Origin: Climacium dendroides | Lineage: Eukaryota > Streptophyta > Bryopsida > Hypnales > Climaciaceae | Length of the DNA stretch: 64,000 nt | Assembly: GCA_950106755.1 (NCBI GenBank) | Contig: OX467088.1 | Location: 2,836,001 to 2,900,000 of the forward strand | Direction of reading: 5' to 3' | Shown: positions 44,501 through 56,709 of the stretch, in pieces | How the letters are laid out: the number at the start of each line of letters is the position of its first letter | Numbering within the stretch: position 1 is the first letter of the stretch | Program-made: the position numbers and the translations under genes | Notes under the pieces: generated by a model | The model's input: the letters and a program-made list of their open reading frames with translations, nothing else | The model's database searches: none | What the model was told of the DNA's origin: nothing

Positions 44501-47500
44501 ATTATTGTAATTTTATAAAACACATCTCTACAATTTCAAAATATAGGTCATGATTTCCATTTTCTTGGTTTATTTTGATACGTTCCTAGTTGTTGATTTA
44601 TTTCACCACCTATGGATTTGGAAGCGGTCACTGTTGGCCATTTTGACAGTTATGGGTTAGGAGGTTTTGATTTGGTTTTCATTCTTGATGCTTGGGTGAA
44701 GATTTAATATTTGTTGAGAGTAATATTCTTGCTCGTGATGTATCAAATTCAAATTAGTTGAATCTTTCAATTCTTGCACATTTTTTTCACAGTGCTTGAC
44801 CAAATTCAAGGCATCGTAATCAAAGAGTCTAGATATCTGCAACGGTGTCCATTTTCTTGCAGGGAAAGTTTTATTTTGGAGAGATGCTGCTAGATACGGA
44901 GGAGTGTGATGAGAAAATATCAGCTGTAAGATTTGAACTTAACTCTGTCCTGTGTTCTGTAGAAGGTATAATTGTGGATGCTGCTTTTGAGTGCTTTTAT
45001 TTTCGGCTCTAAAAATCGGGTACATTACTCTGAAACGAGTTCGGTTTTTTTGCTGTATTCACCTGAGTAGAATTCTGTTTTAGGATAATTGACACGTAAG
45101 AAATAGGTGGCCTATCTAATTTGAGTTTGATCTGCTAACTTATGAAGATGCTTCTTGGCAGATGCATGCTTCACTAGCAGAGGTAGCTGCTGCAAAAGCA
45201 AGGATGTTTGTTAACAAGCCTGACGGAAGTAAGTCGTTCTTGATTTGATAACGCACCAATGTGTAACATTGATTGCTTGAGTCGAAGAAGCAATCGCTTA
45301 AAGTGTCGTCATAAAACTAGTGTCGTCATAAAACTGGTGTCGAAAGTTTTGCCAATCTTTAGCCATTGTTGTTATCAGTCATGAATAGCTTTACCAGCTT
45401 TTATAATGACTCATGCGTGTTATAGATTCTTCATTCTTTGTCTAGAATAATAATGGGTTCATTGTTGCGGATTCAGTGGTCCGTGAGATGAAGGGCCCAT
45501 TTTCTGATCCTCAGCATCCTTACATGTATGAGGAAGAAGACATGTGGATGGCTCCAGGCTTTATTAATCAGTTTTATCCGGTTAGTTCTCCCCAGCTGCT
45601 CTATTACATTGAATTGGAAAATTGGGTAAAATGGTTGAGATTTCGAGTATTATACTAAAATATGGGCTCCTCGATTGGCTATGCGGATTCAATGCTTATC
45701 GTTTCTGGAGTGTGAGGTAGATTGTACACAAGGGATACCAATTTGGTGCACGTGATTTCGGTCAGCTGAACACATATCAATGACAGGTACCGGAACTCTG
45801 GGAGAGGTATGTCAAGGAAGTCGATGCTGAACAAGAAATGTGGCTCAATTCATTTACAAAAGCCCCACTTCGAATTCCGATGCCTGCCGAACTTGAGTAC
45901 CTGTGGGGAAAAGGTGCTATCTATTGATTTTTGTATCTAGCTTGGCTCTTTGGATGGCTTTCCTGGCGACGTGTGGATGGTTGCTGTGGCATCGTAATTT
46001 TGTTGCGTTTTCTTCTACTTCAGTACAAGCGATTCACCGTTGCTTGGTTGGTGATAGGACTCATCTTTGGCTATTATATTGTGAAGATCCTGTCGTTTGT
46101 GTGGAATATATTTTGATATGTACGTACTTTTGGAGTCTTCTTGGGTGCGCTATTGTTTACTCTAAGGACCTATTTTTCACTAATGATTACATTAGCGAAA
46201 GCGAACTTAATTCATCACTGCAGCAGTTTGACACATTCGTGGTGTTGCAGATGAGGAGTTCGTGGTCCTTACTGGAGAAGGAGATGGCCAAAATTCTGAC
46301 GCAGATGGAGGAGAGATCTTGTTACATGTTCCTTCCGGGCAGCTCATCAATTGGGCTGAGGATGGTGAAGGGAAGCTGCGTTTCTTTATTCAACCTATAG
46401 TTGAAGATGGTTCAGTGGATCCCGACCTGGCTATTCCTCTGCCCATGGGCATGAAACAATTTTTCGGGGAGAAAGCCAGTCCCGAGGATGATGATGATGA
46501 TGACGACGATGATGAGGGTGAAGGTGGCAAACCACTATCAAAAGACGAGAGGCTGGAGAAAGATAGGAAAGAGGGTGAAGAAGAGATGAGGAGGCGCTGG
46601 GCTGAGGAGGATGCGGAGAGGGAACTTGAATGGGCAGAGAGAGAGGAGGAACTGCAGCTGGAGTTGGAATTGAAAGAACTTGATGAGCAGCTCGAAGAGG
46701 CAGTTGATGAGGCCGAATTGCAGGTACTCAGTTGCCGTAGTTTCCCAGAAATTTTTCTTTTTGTGCTTGTTCGTATCTTAACCATCTATTCCTGGATGCA
46801 GCAGTTTGCAGATGTGCGTACAAATTAATGATTATGATAAATGTCTCTTCAGCTTAAGCTTGAGGAAATTTATGGACAGCAAGAGAGCGGAGCGAGCGAA
46901 GAAATTATTGAAGCCCGTAAGGAAAAAGACAGTTCTGTAGAGGAAGGCAGATCTTCTGAACAAGGGGTCAAGGATGAGGAGGAAATTGAGGATGAGGATG
47001 AGGAAGAGGAAGACGACGAAGATCCCAAACCGCGAAGCTTTGGCAAGGTTGCCATGTCTAGTCCACAAGGAGGAAGTGTCGGAAACTCACCATTCCCAAC
47101 TATATTCGCGTCAATCAGTCTAGTGTCGCAGGTATGTCCTTCGTGGTCATTGGATCATTGGAAGAAATTCCTGGTTATTGCCAGTACGTATGGACCTTTA
47201 GCCAATATGTACCTCGTTTCTCTTACAAAATTTTATTACCTGATCTGAAGTGTTACTTGTTTTCTGCATTTTCATCCTTTGTTTCTTGCGCCTTTCTCTT
47301 ATCAATCAGTTATCTCGTGTCTTTCTGGCCTGATAATGGTGGTCAATTTATATAGTGTAGCTATCATGGGCATCGGGTGGTCTTCTGACCTGTTTGGTTT
47401 GTGTGAGCAGGCTACCATGAAGCAGGTGCTTGATCTTGCAGTTAAAGACTCGAGGAATTCGTGGTTGGCAAATTTATTTCCTTCGAAATCTTCTACAAGT

Positions 47501-47758
47501 CCAGCACTAAATTCTTCAGATCCATCACTGCAGTCGAAATTCGAGTCGGTGCAGTTTAGCCCTCTCAAAGAAGTCAGTGTGAAGGTGTCTAGCAGCCGTC
47601 CAGTATCGAAATTGACAGCAACGGCCAGACCACGGATGCAGCCCAAGTCCAGGACAGCCTCAAGGTCTCGAGGCTCTTGTTGTCATGCATCTGCTCAGGA
47701 GTTCTGGGATGCGCCAACCAACGAGGCTCTATCTCTTTGCCTTCCATTGGAGGTCTAA
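41538..47758 (+). CDS. TIC100: TIC100, chloroplast inner-envelope translocon subunit (13 exons)
   Basis: Coding exons: 41538-41708, 42104-42624, 42980-43051, 43186-43275, 43946-44122, 44256-44346, 44863-44925, 45162-45228, 45477-45580, 45787-45913, 46251-46723, 46853-47131, 47411-47758. Every intron is GT...AG and phases agree; the sum is 2583 nt, 860 residues plus TAA, close to the ~870 of Arabidopsis TIC100 (EMB1211). Order: acidic N-terminus; YYVPYRKCYPSIP block; MORN repeats YEGTVWDDLAHGKGVY (about 231), YEGEWFQNLMQGHGV (about 256) and YAGQWKHSRMHGCGVYEL (about 349); AKARMFVNKPDG; EEDMWMAPGFINQFY; an Asp run (about 573); a long charged helix (about 596-652); a basic, Ser-rich tail. TIC100 works with TIC20, TIC56 and TIC214 in the 1-MDa complex that imports preproteins. 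No internal stops; appears functional. The last exon's end is least certain. Confidence 0.93.
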
Positions 47759-48480
47759 GCAGATTGTAGACATTATTTTCCCTCTAGTCAGCAGAATTTT
47801 TCTCTTTCAACCTTTTGCACTGGTTTTCAACATCGGTACGGTTGTAGGATGACTTCTGTTGTCTAGCTCTAGCTCCCCGACAATCAGGAATGCAGTCCTA
47901 AGTTAGTTTTGTTCCCGTGCAGAAGAAGCACCTTGTGATGTAAGAGTAGGGATCAAGTGTCCCTCACCACTCTTGCGGTCCGATAGATTTCGAGCAAATA
48001 TAATGTGAGTGTTTTTAAGTTCAAGTTACATGTAAGTTACCTGTGTAAGCTTTGAAAAGCCAATGCTTTGTGGAGGTAAACTATCAAGCCAAGGTCCCAG
48101 GCAGCGTTCACAGAACTGGCTAAAATTTGCTCCATTGCTACTGAAAATTATCAGTGGATAAATTATCAGTGGATTTGGAGAAAATCCTTGAAAAAATTAG
48201 ATTTTAGCCTAAATTGCAACAGCCAATTTGCAACTTCCTGCACATTGGAATTAGCATCTATAGTGACTCCAAAAACCGAATCTATATGAGGAATGAGCAC
48301 ATTCAAATAACAATGTTGCAAACAAAAATGATTGAAATTAAAAGTTGTAAAAACGAAAAATGTAGAATATGAAGTGCTGCACAATACTACAGCAAGAAAA
48401 AGATGATTTGAATTACATCAAAACAACAAAGATGATTGAAGCAAAGTATATACATTGACTCAGTTTTTGCACTACATCTT
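47759..48480. other. 3' flank of TIC100
   Basis: Likely 3' untranslated region to about 48000, then AT-rich intergenic DNA. No gene seen. Confidence 0.4.
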
Positions 48481-48481
48481 A

Positions 48482-48807
48482 GAAGCCACTTAAAAATTTG
48501 TCCATTGTCCTTTTGCAGTCAAAACTGCTGCAATTCGATCAAGCATGCTAGCATACAATTTCTTACACTCTTCTAAACTAATAGAGAAGAAAACTTCTTG
48601 CACTCGTTCCCATAATTAAAGGATACCACTAGGAGGAGTAGAATAGGAGTTCAATCGCTGTTTGAGTAAAGCCCATATATGTTCAATAGGATTTAGGTCC
48701 GGGGATTGTGCTAGCCACTCTAAAACACAAAATGGTTGCTTCCTAAACCAATCTTGAACAATCTTTGTTGTATGCACACCAGCATTGTCTTGTTGAAAAA
48801 TCACTTT
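48482..48807 (-). pseudogene. Tc1/mariner transposase fragment (DDE_3)
   Basis: On the minus strand IFQQDNAGVHTT (second catalytic Asp) and LAQSPDLNPIEHIWALLKQRL (the NPIE block with the final acidic residue) are diagnostic of Tc1-like transposases; the end EECKKLYASMLDRIAAVL also fits. A TAA (about 48617) lies between. The upstream (N-terminal) part is missing because the repeat at 48808 starts right where homology ends. Confidence 0.85.
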
Positions 48808-49075
48808 GGTTGTTACAACTTTCCAAGCTGCCTGCATAGGTCATTAGACAACACCAAGTCATATATGTCTCTCAACCGCTCATACGAATTCAATGGGAAT
48901 CGAACTTGGACCGCTTAAATAAGATAAATAGCCCCTTACAACCAACTGCAAAGCTCATGACTTGGTGTTCAATATGGCATGATCTCTATGTATATTAATG
49001 AAAATATTGATCTCCGAGTTTCAACTCATGTTGATTAAAAACTCTATGTGTCACTACACTCTCATTTTAAATAAG
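48808..49075 (-). repeat. tRNA-like short interspersed repeat, copy 2
   Basis: Matches 5305-5575 across its length, from TTGTTACAACTTTCC to ACTCTCATTTTAA. The T-arm-like GGTTCGATTCCC reads AGTTCGATTCCC here on the minus strand. The inverted pair AACACCAAGTCAT / ATGACTTGGTGTT is perfect over 13 bp. It abuts, and probably interrupted, the Tc1 transposase fragment. Confidence 0.65.
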
Positions 49076-50071
49076 GTTTGAAATTCTACTTCAAACATAA
49101 TTCTTGCTTTTGCTTTTTGACTTAATTATGAGTGGTCGAAGTCCTCGATCCTAATTCTCATTCATATATCCACATGGTTTGTTTTACTTACTACCACCCC
49201 ATATGTACATAAAAAACTTGTATTCATCCCGAAGTTCAATATTTGGATGAATCTCTTTAATTCAAGCCGTGGTGCTCTTTGGATGAAAGCCACTAGTCTT
49301 TTCTAATCGCCCATCTAAGGTCCCTTTAACTAAGACTAGTGTGCACTTCCTGAAATCCACATTTTCAAGAGATTCAAAAGCTTTAATATAAGTGATTTTG
49401 GTAGTGGTGGACCAAAGTTCGCAAATGATTTAATAGTCTTTGTATTGCTCTTACCTCAATGCCACATCACGCGCCACGTTGGTTTGGTGAATACTAAGAA
49501 ACATGGGTGTGAATGCGCTATAAGGTGGATACACCTAAAAAGCACCACAAATTGGGCTAGGAGTAATTTGAAGGTTAAGTAGATAATAGTGAATATGGGA
49601 TGTAAAGAAATGTGTAGAAAAGGAAGAAATGCACAAAAGAATTTAGATTTTGACAAATATGAGACCACATTAGGGGACAAAGTTTTGGAAATAGAGTATT
49701 CAAAAGCGCTAATAGGCTACACTGAAAATCAACAATCACATGCACAAAGTTCTCCTTTCAAAGTGTCAAAATGAGAAGAAATGGAGTTGCAATTGTATTT
49801 AAAACAATGAAAAAAACAAATCAAATCACTGTTTTAAACACCAACAAGCAATAGAAAAGTTTGTCAATAATCAATGGGAATTGTCCATGTATTTCAAAGA
49901 AGAAAAAAGAATGATTACCTTATCAGAGAAACAAATTAACATGTGATGTGAGCTTAGAAGCATGTCACCAATATCAAAATGGTCAATGGTTCTTTGATAA
50001 ATCACCATATTCACTCATTGACAATTTTTAGTAAATAACTACATCATTTAAGGCTTTATTTAGGATGTGCT
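49076..50071. other. AT-rich intergenic DNA
   Basis: No recognisable gene. Short open frames here lack any family pattern. Confidence 0.4.
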
Positions 50072-50075
50072 TTAA

Positions 50076-50997
50076 CCCCTAAATGTATTGGACTATGTTT
50101 TCACCAAAAACACTCCAAAATTGCCATTTTTAGGACAAATACCAAATTTTAGAATTTTTTTTTTAAACATATGTAATAGTAGGATCTTCAAGTACATTTT
50201 TTTGAGAAGATGTGGAAAAAATTTCAGAAATCTCCACTACATAGATTGCAAGATATTAGCATTTGAATTTACAAAATTCCTTTTTTTGTCCCTGCAAAAA
50301 AATGGGCAGCTACACTTCACAAGGTTACATTTGTATGGAAAAATCTCCAAAATGGTGATTACTTTTTGAATTCATTCTTCAAGGCAAGTTGGCTACATGC
50401 TTAAAAAATTTGAGATCATTTGGAATTGTACAACATGTAGGAAAAAAATTGTAAGTAGAAAGAAATAGACAATCATTCAAAACACTAAATTATTAAGAAT
50501 TTATTTATGGAATTGAAAAATGAGAATTCCAATGTTTGTAATGTTTTAATATATAATATGTATTCTAAGATTTTATTTTTTTCAAAAAATATTGAAAATT
50601 GAATTCAATAAAGGACTCCAAAGATTATTTTAGAGTTGAGAATCCATAAGTGCCCGCAAACTAAATTTGTTCATAACTTTCATCTCATAAATCAAATTGG
50701 AATGATTTGAAGCTTTTCATGTATATATAACTTTAGAAAACCAATTTCAAATTTTTATTTTTTTAAAAAGTGATTTTTCAGAATTTTTTTGAGCTGCCCA
50801 CTAAGCATTGAAAATGACATATCATGCAATAACTTTTTAACCATGTAGTCAACAGTTATGAAAATTGTTGAGCCTTAAAGCTATTCCTTGGGCACATGTT
50901 GTGTGAAAATTTCAAAGAAAAATAATAAAATCTCCATTTGTAGTGAGCTGCCCAAAATTGCTATAATGCCAAAAAAACACAGTTGAGTATTTAGAGG
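50076..50997. mobile_element. 922-bp piggyBac-like MITE (TTAA duplication)
   Basis: TTAA lies at 50072-50075 and 50998-51001. Ends CCCCTAAATG and, on the other strand, CCTCTAAATA are imperfect inverted repeats. The interior is AT-rich, without a transposase. A second piggyBac-type MITE is at 13097-13684, with different internal sequence. Confidence 0.6.
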
Positions 50998-51439
50998 TTA
51001 AGGCATTGTGCCATAATGGATGTACCCACCTTAAATTATTCACATAATACTACTACCTAAGAACCCTGCTAAGACCAAGTGTGGATGTATTTAGCTTTTT
51101 TAGTTGGTACGGAATTGCCATTGGAAGCTTCTAGTTGTTCAAAAGGATGTTTGTGAAATATATCTATTGTTTTTTAATTTATTTTTTGCTTTGCAGCCCT
51201 TATAATTGTACGATTCTTACAACAATGCTATAAGAATTGTCAAAATCTACTTGAGAATGACGATGGTGGTGGTGCTATCGACAGCAACTTCTTTAGTAGA
51301 ATAGTTTAGCAGAATAGCTATAACTTGACAGGAGAATGTATCTTTAGCACTTTGCTCCAACATTATTTGTTAATGAAAACATTTATATTTGACATTCTAT
51401 TTCTAAACAACATTCCAGTGCGTCCTAGTTTCATAGCTT
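50998..51439. other. AT-rich intergenic DNA
   Basis: No gene or repeat recognised. Confidence 0.35.
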
Positions 51440-51720
51440 CCTCATTTTCATATTTCATCCAAAAAATTCAATCAAGAAATTTCATCTCAAAGTTTTCATT
51501 CAAAATTTTCATTCTCAAAATTTCATCCAAAACTTCATCCAAAAACTTCATCTTTAAATTTTTATCCAAAGACTTCATCCAAAAATTCATCCCAAAAAAT
51601 TCATCTTCAAACTTTCATCCATACATCATCCATGTCATCTATTCAATATTTTCAATGTGATTCATCCAATGTCTTCTATGTTGTCATTCATGACACAAAA
51701 ACTCATCCAATATTTTGGGT
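51440..51720. repeat. Degenerate tandem repeat of TTCATCCAAAAA
   Basis: About fifteen variants of TTCATC-CAAAAA/TTTTCATTC with a period of roughly 11-13 bp. The open frame across it (Phe/Ile/Lys/Ser-rich) is a product of the repeat. Confidence 0.7.
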
Positions 51721-51814
51721 GTCAATTCATTTGGTACTAGTTTAACATGATAGTAAGTGGTACAAGAATGGTAGTGAAATTGTAGGGAAATGGTAGTGAA
51801 ATCGTAGTAACAAA

Positions 51815-51930
51815 GGCAATCAAAGATTCACACCTTTTATTTGCAAGTAGTGAAACTAGGGTGTAATAACAAGGGCAATCAAAGATTCACACCTTTTACT
51901 TGCAAGTAGTGAAACTAGGGTGAACTTACA
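51815..51930. repeat. Tandem duplication, 59-bp period
   Basis: GGCAATCAAAGATTCACACC starts at 51815 and again at 51874. The two copies are nearly identical through GTGAAACTAGGGTG. Confidence 0.85.
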
Positions 51931-52616
51931 GTGAAAATGCGTGACTTTCCACAACTTCAACCGGCATTCACCCGGTGGTGAAGCGGCCTACGTTCCTTGT
52001 GATATTAATTTGAGGCAGGGAGGCTGCACAGATTTGGAGATGGGTTTCATCTGGATTGGCAATACACTTACGATATTGGAAATCGAGTTGGTTAAAGAAA
52101 CGTGAGCTCCAGGTTTGTATGATTCAACTTGCATGAGAAATAATGATCTGATGAAGTGACGCAAGTGTCACAAATCTCACCGACCACAAGAGCAAGGTAG
52201 CACGACAAATTAACACAAGCGCCCTTTGGCGTTGTGTCAAACCAAGTTTGCAAGGTTGCAAGAGAAATAGCACAAACAAATAGACCAGTACTGGGAAACT
52301 GAAAACTTGAGAGGTAACAGAGCTGCAAGCCGAAAAATCTCCGGTAGACATCCACTAAACTAAAACAGTAGAACTCGTCTTAGTGCATCCTCTCTTATTG
52401 CATAACTCGGAATTTCCCAATTTCAAGCGAGTTGGTCCTACAATAATACTCCAAACTCGGAGTAAGAGAAGCCCCCAACGGACTTAAATAAACCTAAATA
52501 AACCTAGCCTCTCTAAATGCATATCCCCCTTCAATGTGCATACCTAACCGCCAGTCCCGGCACCATGCAGTAAGATAAGTTCTACTGTAAATGAGATCTA
52601 TTCAGACAGTCTGAAT
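51931..52616. other. 3' flank of the EEF1AKMT1-like gene
   Basis: Probably includes its 3' untranslated region (minus strand). No further gene seen. Confidence 0.4.
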
Positions 52617-53936
52617 TCATTGAACATCATCAGCTTGTTTCATCCCGTGTGTTGCGGTACCTTCCCAGCCACCTAGACGATCCACAGGATCGTAATTTGT
52701 GTACAACTTGAACTCGTTTCCCAGTTTGTTCCGATGAACAGGCCTGAATACGCAGGGTCGAGCTTTCAACAGCTCCCACACTTGGGTCTCCTGCACAGCC
52801 CCTGCATTTGTGAACATTTGTGAACACAAGCAGAAGTTCGCATCAATTTTAGCAGCTTTTCGATGAACCGACAAAGAAGCATGTCCCTCTGAAATACGAG
52901 AAGATCATATCAGTAATGCAAACTCTTTCATCCTCCAACTCTACTATCCAACTCGCCGGAGAATCATTTGCATGAGGAACGAAGAAGAAATACCTGTCAA
53001 CACCATAAACGACGAGGGAGTCGCTTCGGAGTCTGCAGCTATGTGTCTCATAGTCTCTACGGTCTTCTCTAAACATTCATTACTCTGCAGACGGTCACGT
53101 ATTCAGCGGGTTAGAATAGGGCAAAGGAAATGAATGCTGAATATACCAATCATGGAGGGAGGTACGCCAATTCTAATACTAAGATCGGGCATGATATGCG
53201 AGTCAAACCAGGTAAGGTGGATCGGCCACCACGAGCTGAAAGCCCTTTTCGTGTTCATGGGGCACATCAAGCGGGAAATTGTAATCGTAGAAGGTGAACT
53301 TCCGGCCGTATTTCTCGAATCGACGGTCATACTCGAACAGTTCGGTGGATACGCCAGGATATCTTTTCTGCGCAGCCACCACAATTGAAGATCATTCCGA
53401 GGGTCATTACTTCGTCCCAAGGACGCATAAATACTTTGAACCGCTTCGCCAAAAAACAAAAAAACGTAAAGCAGCCCTATGCGCTGAAACATTGAAGCAA
53501 ATAACGTCGTCCACCCTGCGGAATACGAAGTTGACAGCTAGTCAAACGAAGCATGAAGTCTAAACTGAATCCCTATCGAGAACCTCGGTTTAGGGTTCGG
53601 CGCACCCTCCAAAGGAAAATCCCAAAGAACGGCGGAGTCACAAACCCTCAATTCCACGAACAAGGTGGGGCAGGCGATGCACGCAACGCGGAAACGAGAC
53701 TGAGATGAGGCAAGATGGTTCACTTCAGCAGCTACACAGGCGGAGGTGGTGTCATCGTACCAAAACTGGCTCATGCGCCAATCTTCCGACAACAAAGTCA
53801 AGTCGCCATCACCATGCGTCCGCTCTGCCCCGTCCGCAGCATCGTCTATTTGCTGGTCACCCTGCTCCCGCATAAACTCTTGCAGGGCTAACAAAGTGTG
53901 GGCACTGAGCTGCGGAACATCATCTTCCTCGTCCAT
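52617..53936 (-). CDS. EEF1AKMT1: EEF1A lysine methyltransferase 1-like (N6AMT2 family), 4 exons
   Basis: Exons on the minus strand: 53936-53646, 53367-53209, 53084-52994, 52801-52617; all introns GT...AG, 726 nt, 241 residues plus TGA. The ATG is the first Met after an in-frame TGA. Family marks: PQLSAHTLLALQEF at the N-terminus, SQFWYDDTT (about 55), LFEYDRRFEKYG, the methyltransferase motif VVADPPYL (DPPY about 146), SNECLEKTVE, VLTGAVQ, and FRPVHRNKLGNEFKLYTNYDP near the end. Human EEF1AKMT1 (214 residues) methylates a lysine of translation factor eEF1A using S-adenosylmethionine; plant orthologues are similar in size. A second acceptor at about 52892 would keep the frame open and add about 30 residues. 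No disruption; probably functional. Confidence 0.9.
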
Positions 53937-56189
53937 CGCTTGGCTTGCTCAATCAATTAACCAAACTAAACGAAGTCAAGGGCAGGAATCACAATGCCCC
54001 TGCGAACAATAGTGCCCAGAATGGTACACAACGTGGGTCAAAGGGGAATGTGAATCAATACAGACGTAGCCCGAAAGCTCGACCCAGAAAAACCCATTGA
54101 CGAATCAAGTGAGAACCTACTGAACTGTATCATTGTCGAACTCCACTCGTGGTACTCGGGAAATGTAGACTCTCGCAACCCTAGACACTGAGTAGAATTC
54201 ATCAAACATTGTAGAAACAATCCGACCAAACCAGTGAACAAGCTCTGCAGAACGGTCAAGACGAGTACTATACACAGGCATGCAGCAACGAACTGAAAAT
54301 ACAATTATTTAAGCTTATTGAGGACAAATTGGGCCAAGCTGAGGAGAAATCGGAACTTCGGAAGATCAAACGCACCTGATAGAAGCGGAGACTCACTCGA
54401 TGAAGAACGATGATAAATAGCTGATGGTGCAACACTAAGCACACTCTTCTGCGAAATCGTCATCCGTGAATATAAGTTACACAACCCTGAATCAACCAAC
54501 ACGACAAACATAACCAAAACTCTTGATTGTCCTATCACGCTACGAAACCCTAAATCCTTAACCATTAGGCCTGGGCGGATCATAAACACAACTGAAATCC
54601 GCACAGGCAGATGGAAAAACTGGAATTCATCCATTTCCACCTAGACAGACAAGGAGTCTGTCAACATTGACAGGATTATCGAGTTTGATATCTGACCTCA
54701 TGAGATCCGTGTCCATCATGTTGTTTGGCGATTTCCGTCTCTGACTCTCGGCCTGAATTTTTTTTTCTGAGGATCCAACTAATGAATCTATTTTGAGGAG
54801 CCCAATTTGTTTGTGGATCTCACATGTAAAAGTGAACGCTCTCATCTTTCACGTGGTTCTGATTTCTTGAATCTTGAGTCACGGCCGTAGGCATCTGTTA
54901 CTGCATTTCATCACCACGGCTACAGACTTTTAGGGCTAACTTTGTATCCTAGTATCCCTAGTATCCCTTCACTATGAATGTTGCCACGATTTATGCTTGA
55001 AAATTTCTATGTTTATTTTTCAAACATGAAATCACAAATCTTCTATAATTTACAAAAATTTCAGATTTTTTTGTGAAAACTTGAAAGTAGTGAGAATTTT
55101 TTAAGGAAGAAGTGAAGAAACTTCAAATCATATTCAAAATATATTTGAAAAATATGAAATTTCTCCCATAGGTTAGCACATGATATTTAGATACCATGGA
55201 GGAAAAAAATTTACCTCATCTTTCATAATTAGAAAATTAGTTGACCATAGTTATAGGCCAAAAATTCAAATTGCAATAGAATAGTTAATTTTAAGAACTT
55301 AAAAAAAAATCATGTTGGAGAAAAAACTAAACTTCAATAACTTCATTTCAATAGTTGAACTCAAATTCATATCAAGAACAAGGAGCTAAAAATTGCAAAA
55401 ATACACTACATGATCCATAGATTGAACATCTTTTTACATAGAATAGTCAAAATGTAACACAACAAAGGAGTATCTAATTCCATTCACTAAAAATGCATTC
55501 AAGCAACTTATTAAAAAAAATTGGATAAATTAACCCCTAAAGGACCAACATGATGTTTTTAGTAACATTGAGATTTTAGGTATGGAATTGTGAACAAAGA
55601 TTTTCATATTTGGAGTCCAAATTTTAGTAGAATGTAGGAACAAGGAATATCTTTCATATGAACAAAATTTCAAAACATTTGAATCTACAAGTAGAAAGTT
55701 GTGGCATGAAATTTGTATTTTTTCACCGGCAAGGCAATATTCACACAGACATATACACTACATTCAAAATTTTAGAAATCGACCCATAAGTGAGAGCTAG
55801 TAGACAAGGGAGGTTGTAAAAACAACACATGGACACGTTTGAGACATGACATTTTTTACATACCATTGGTGTTTGACACTATTATCCAATGAAGGATGGT
55901 AGTTGGGCAACCAAACAAACCTCAACCACAAGACATGAGCAAAACAACCACCTACTTAGCAATCTTGAAGTGTAGAATGCATCAACAATTATGAAATCCT
56001 ATATCGAAGATTTTAAAGCTATGAAAGCCATAGGCAATAATAAATGAAATTCAAACTTCTAAATTTAAAAAATACTAAGTTCTAATTCTTTATTTTCAAT
56101 GTAGGACATGCTTTTATGTACCACCATTAGAATACATTGAATGGTACTAGTCCCAAATTTCCTTTGAATTTGAAAAAACACAATGTAAT
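53937..56189. other. 5' flank of the EEF1AKMT1-like gene and AT-rich intergenic DNA
   Basis: 53937-54900 has mixed composition and could hold the promoter, 5' leader and possibly a leader intron (acceptor-like TTGTATTTTCAG on the minus strand near 54295). Minus-strand open frames at 54305-54845 lack recognisable motifs. 54900-56189 is AT-rich without a gene; TTAACCCCTAAAGG at about 55529 resembles one end of the 50076 MITE, but no partner end was found. Confidence 0.35.
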
Positions 56190-56507
56190 TGTGGAAGTGT
56201 GATCCCACATGCTAGACCCAGAAAACTAGCATTAGACGGGAAATTTTAAAATTTATTCTTTTAAAAAGGAAAGTTTTGAGTTCCAATAGAGGATTAGTAA
56301 GATTTGGGAAATACCGGAACTCCGGTTCCGGAGAATTCCTATTAGGTGTAAAAAACCTAATTCTGGAACCCTAAAAAGTTCCGAAAATCGGATGATGGCG
56401 CCGACCCTAGAAGCTGGAAACCGGATCTGTACAAGGGTTAGGTTTTGCCGCCAAAATCTCTTCCGGACTTTTGTTCATCCATCCGACCGTCCATCCATTT
56501 GGACCAG

Positions 56508-56513
56508 TATAAG
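56508..56513 (+). promoter_or_regulatory. TATA box of unit A3
   Basis: TATAAGAAAAGGACTGTAGCCGG matches the A1 and A2 promoters in sequence and in distance (about 200 bp) to the ORF start. Confidence 0.6.
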
Positions 56514-56709
56514 AAAAGGACTGTAGCCGGTAGAAGGCACAGTTGTTTTCTTGCTACCGTACATCTTTGTGTTCCTGCCTCCCCAGCTCTTAAAACTTCC
56601 GGTAGATTGAGGGACTGTATGAGTTGCGATCATGTAGGTGTTCCGGAGTGACCTTTTGTGAGCAAAGAGAGTTAGGGAGAGATTGTGAGAGACTCTTCGC
56701 GTGTGCGTG

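Noticed and set aside
46390..46785. Minus-strand serine-rich open frame
   Set aside because: Shadow of the acidic and helical part of TIC100 exon 11.
51325..51660. 111-codon Phe/Ser/Lys-rich open frame
   Set aside because: Produced by the TTCATCCAAAAA tandem repeat.
54305..54845. Possible extra gene upstream of EEF1AKMT1
   Set aside because: Several short open frames in different phases with no recognisable domain; more likely leader or promoter DNA.
55525..55545. Third piggyBac-like end (TTAACCCCTAAAGG)
   Set aside because: No partner inverted end with TTAA was found nearby.
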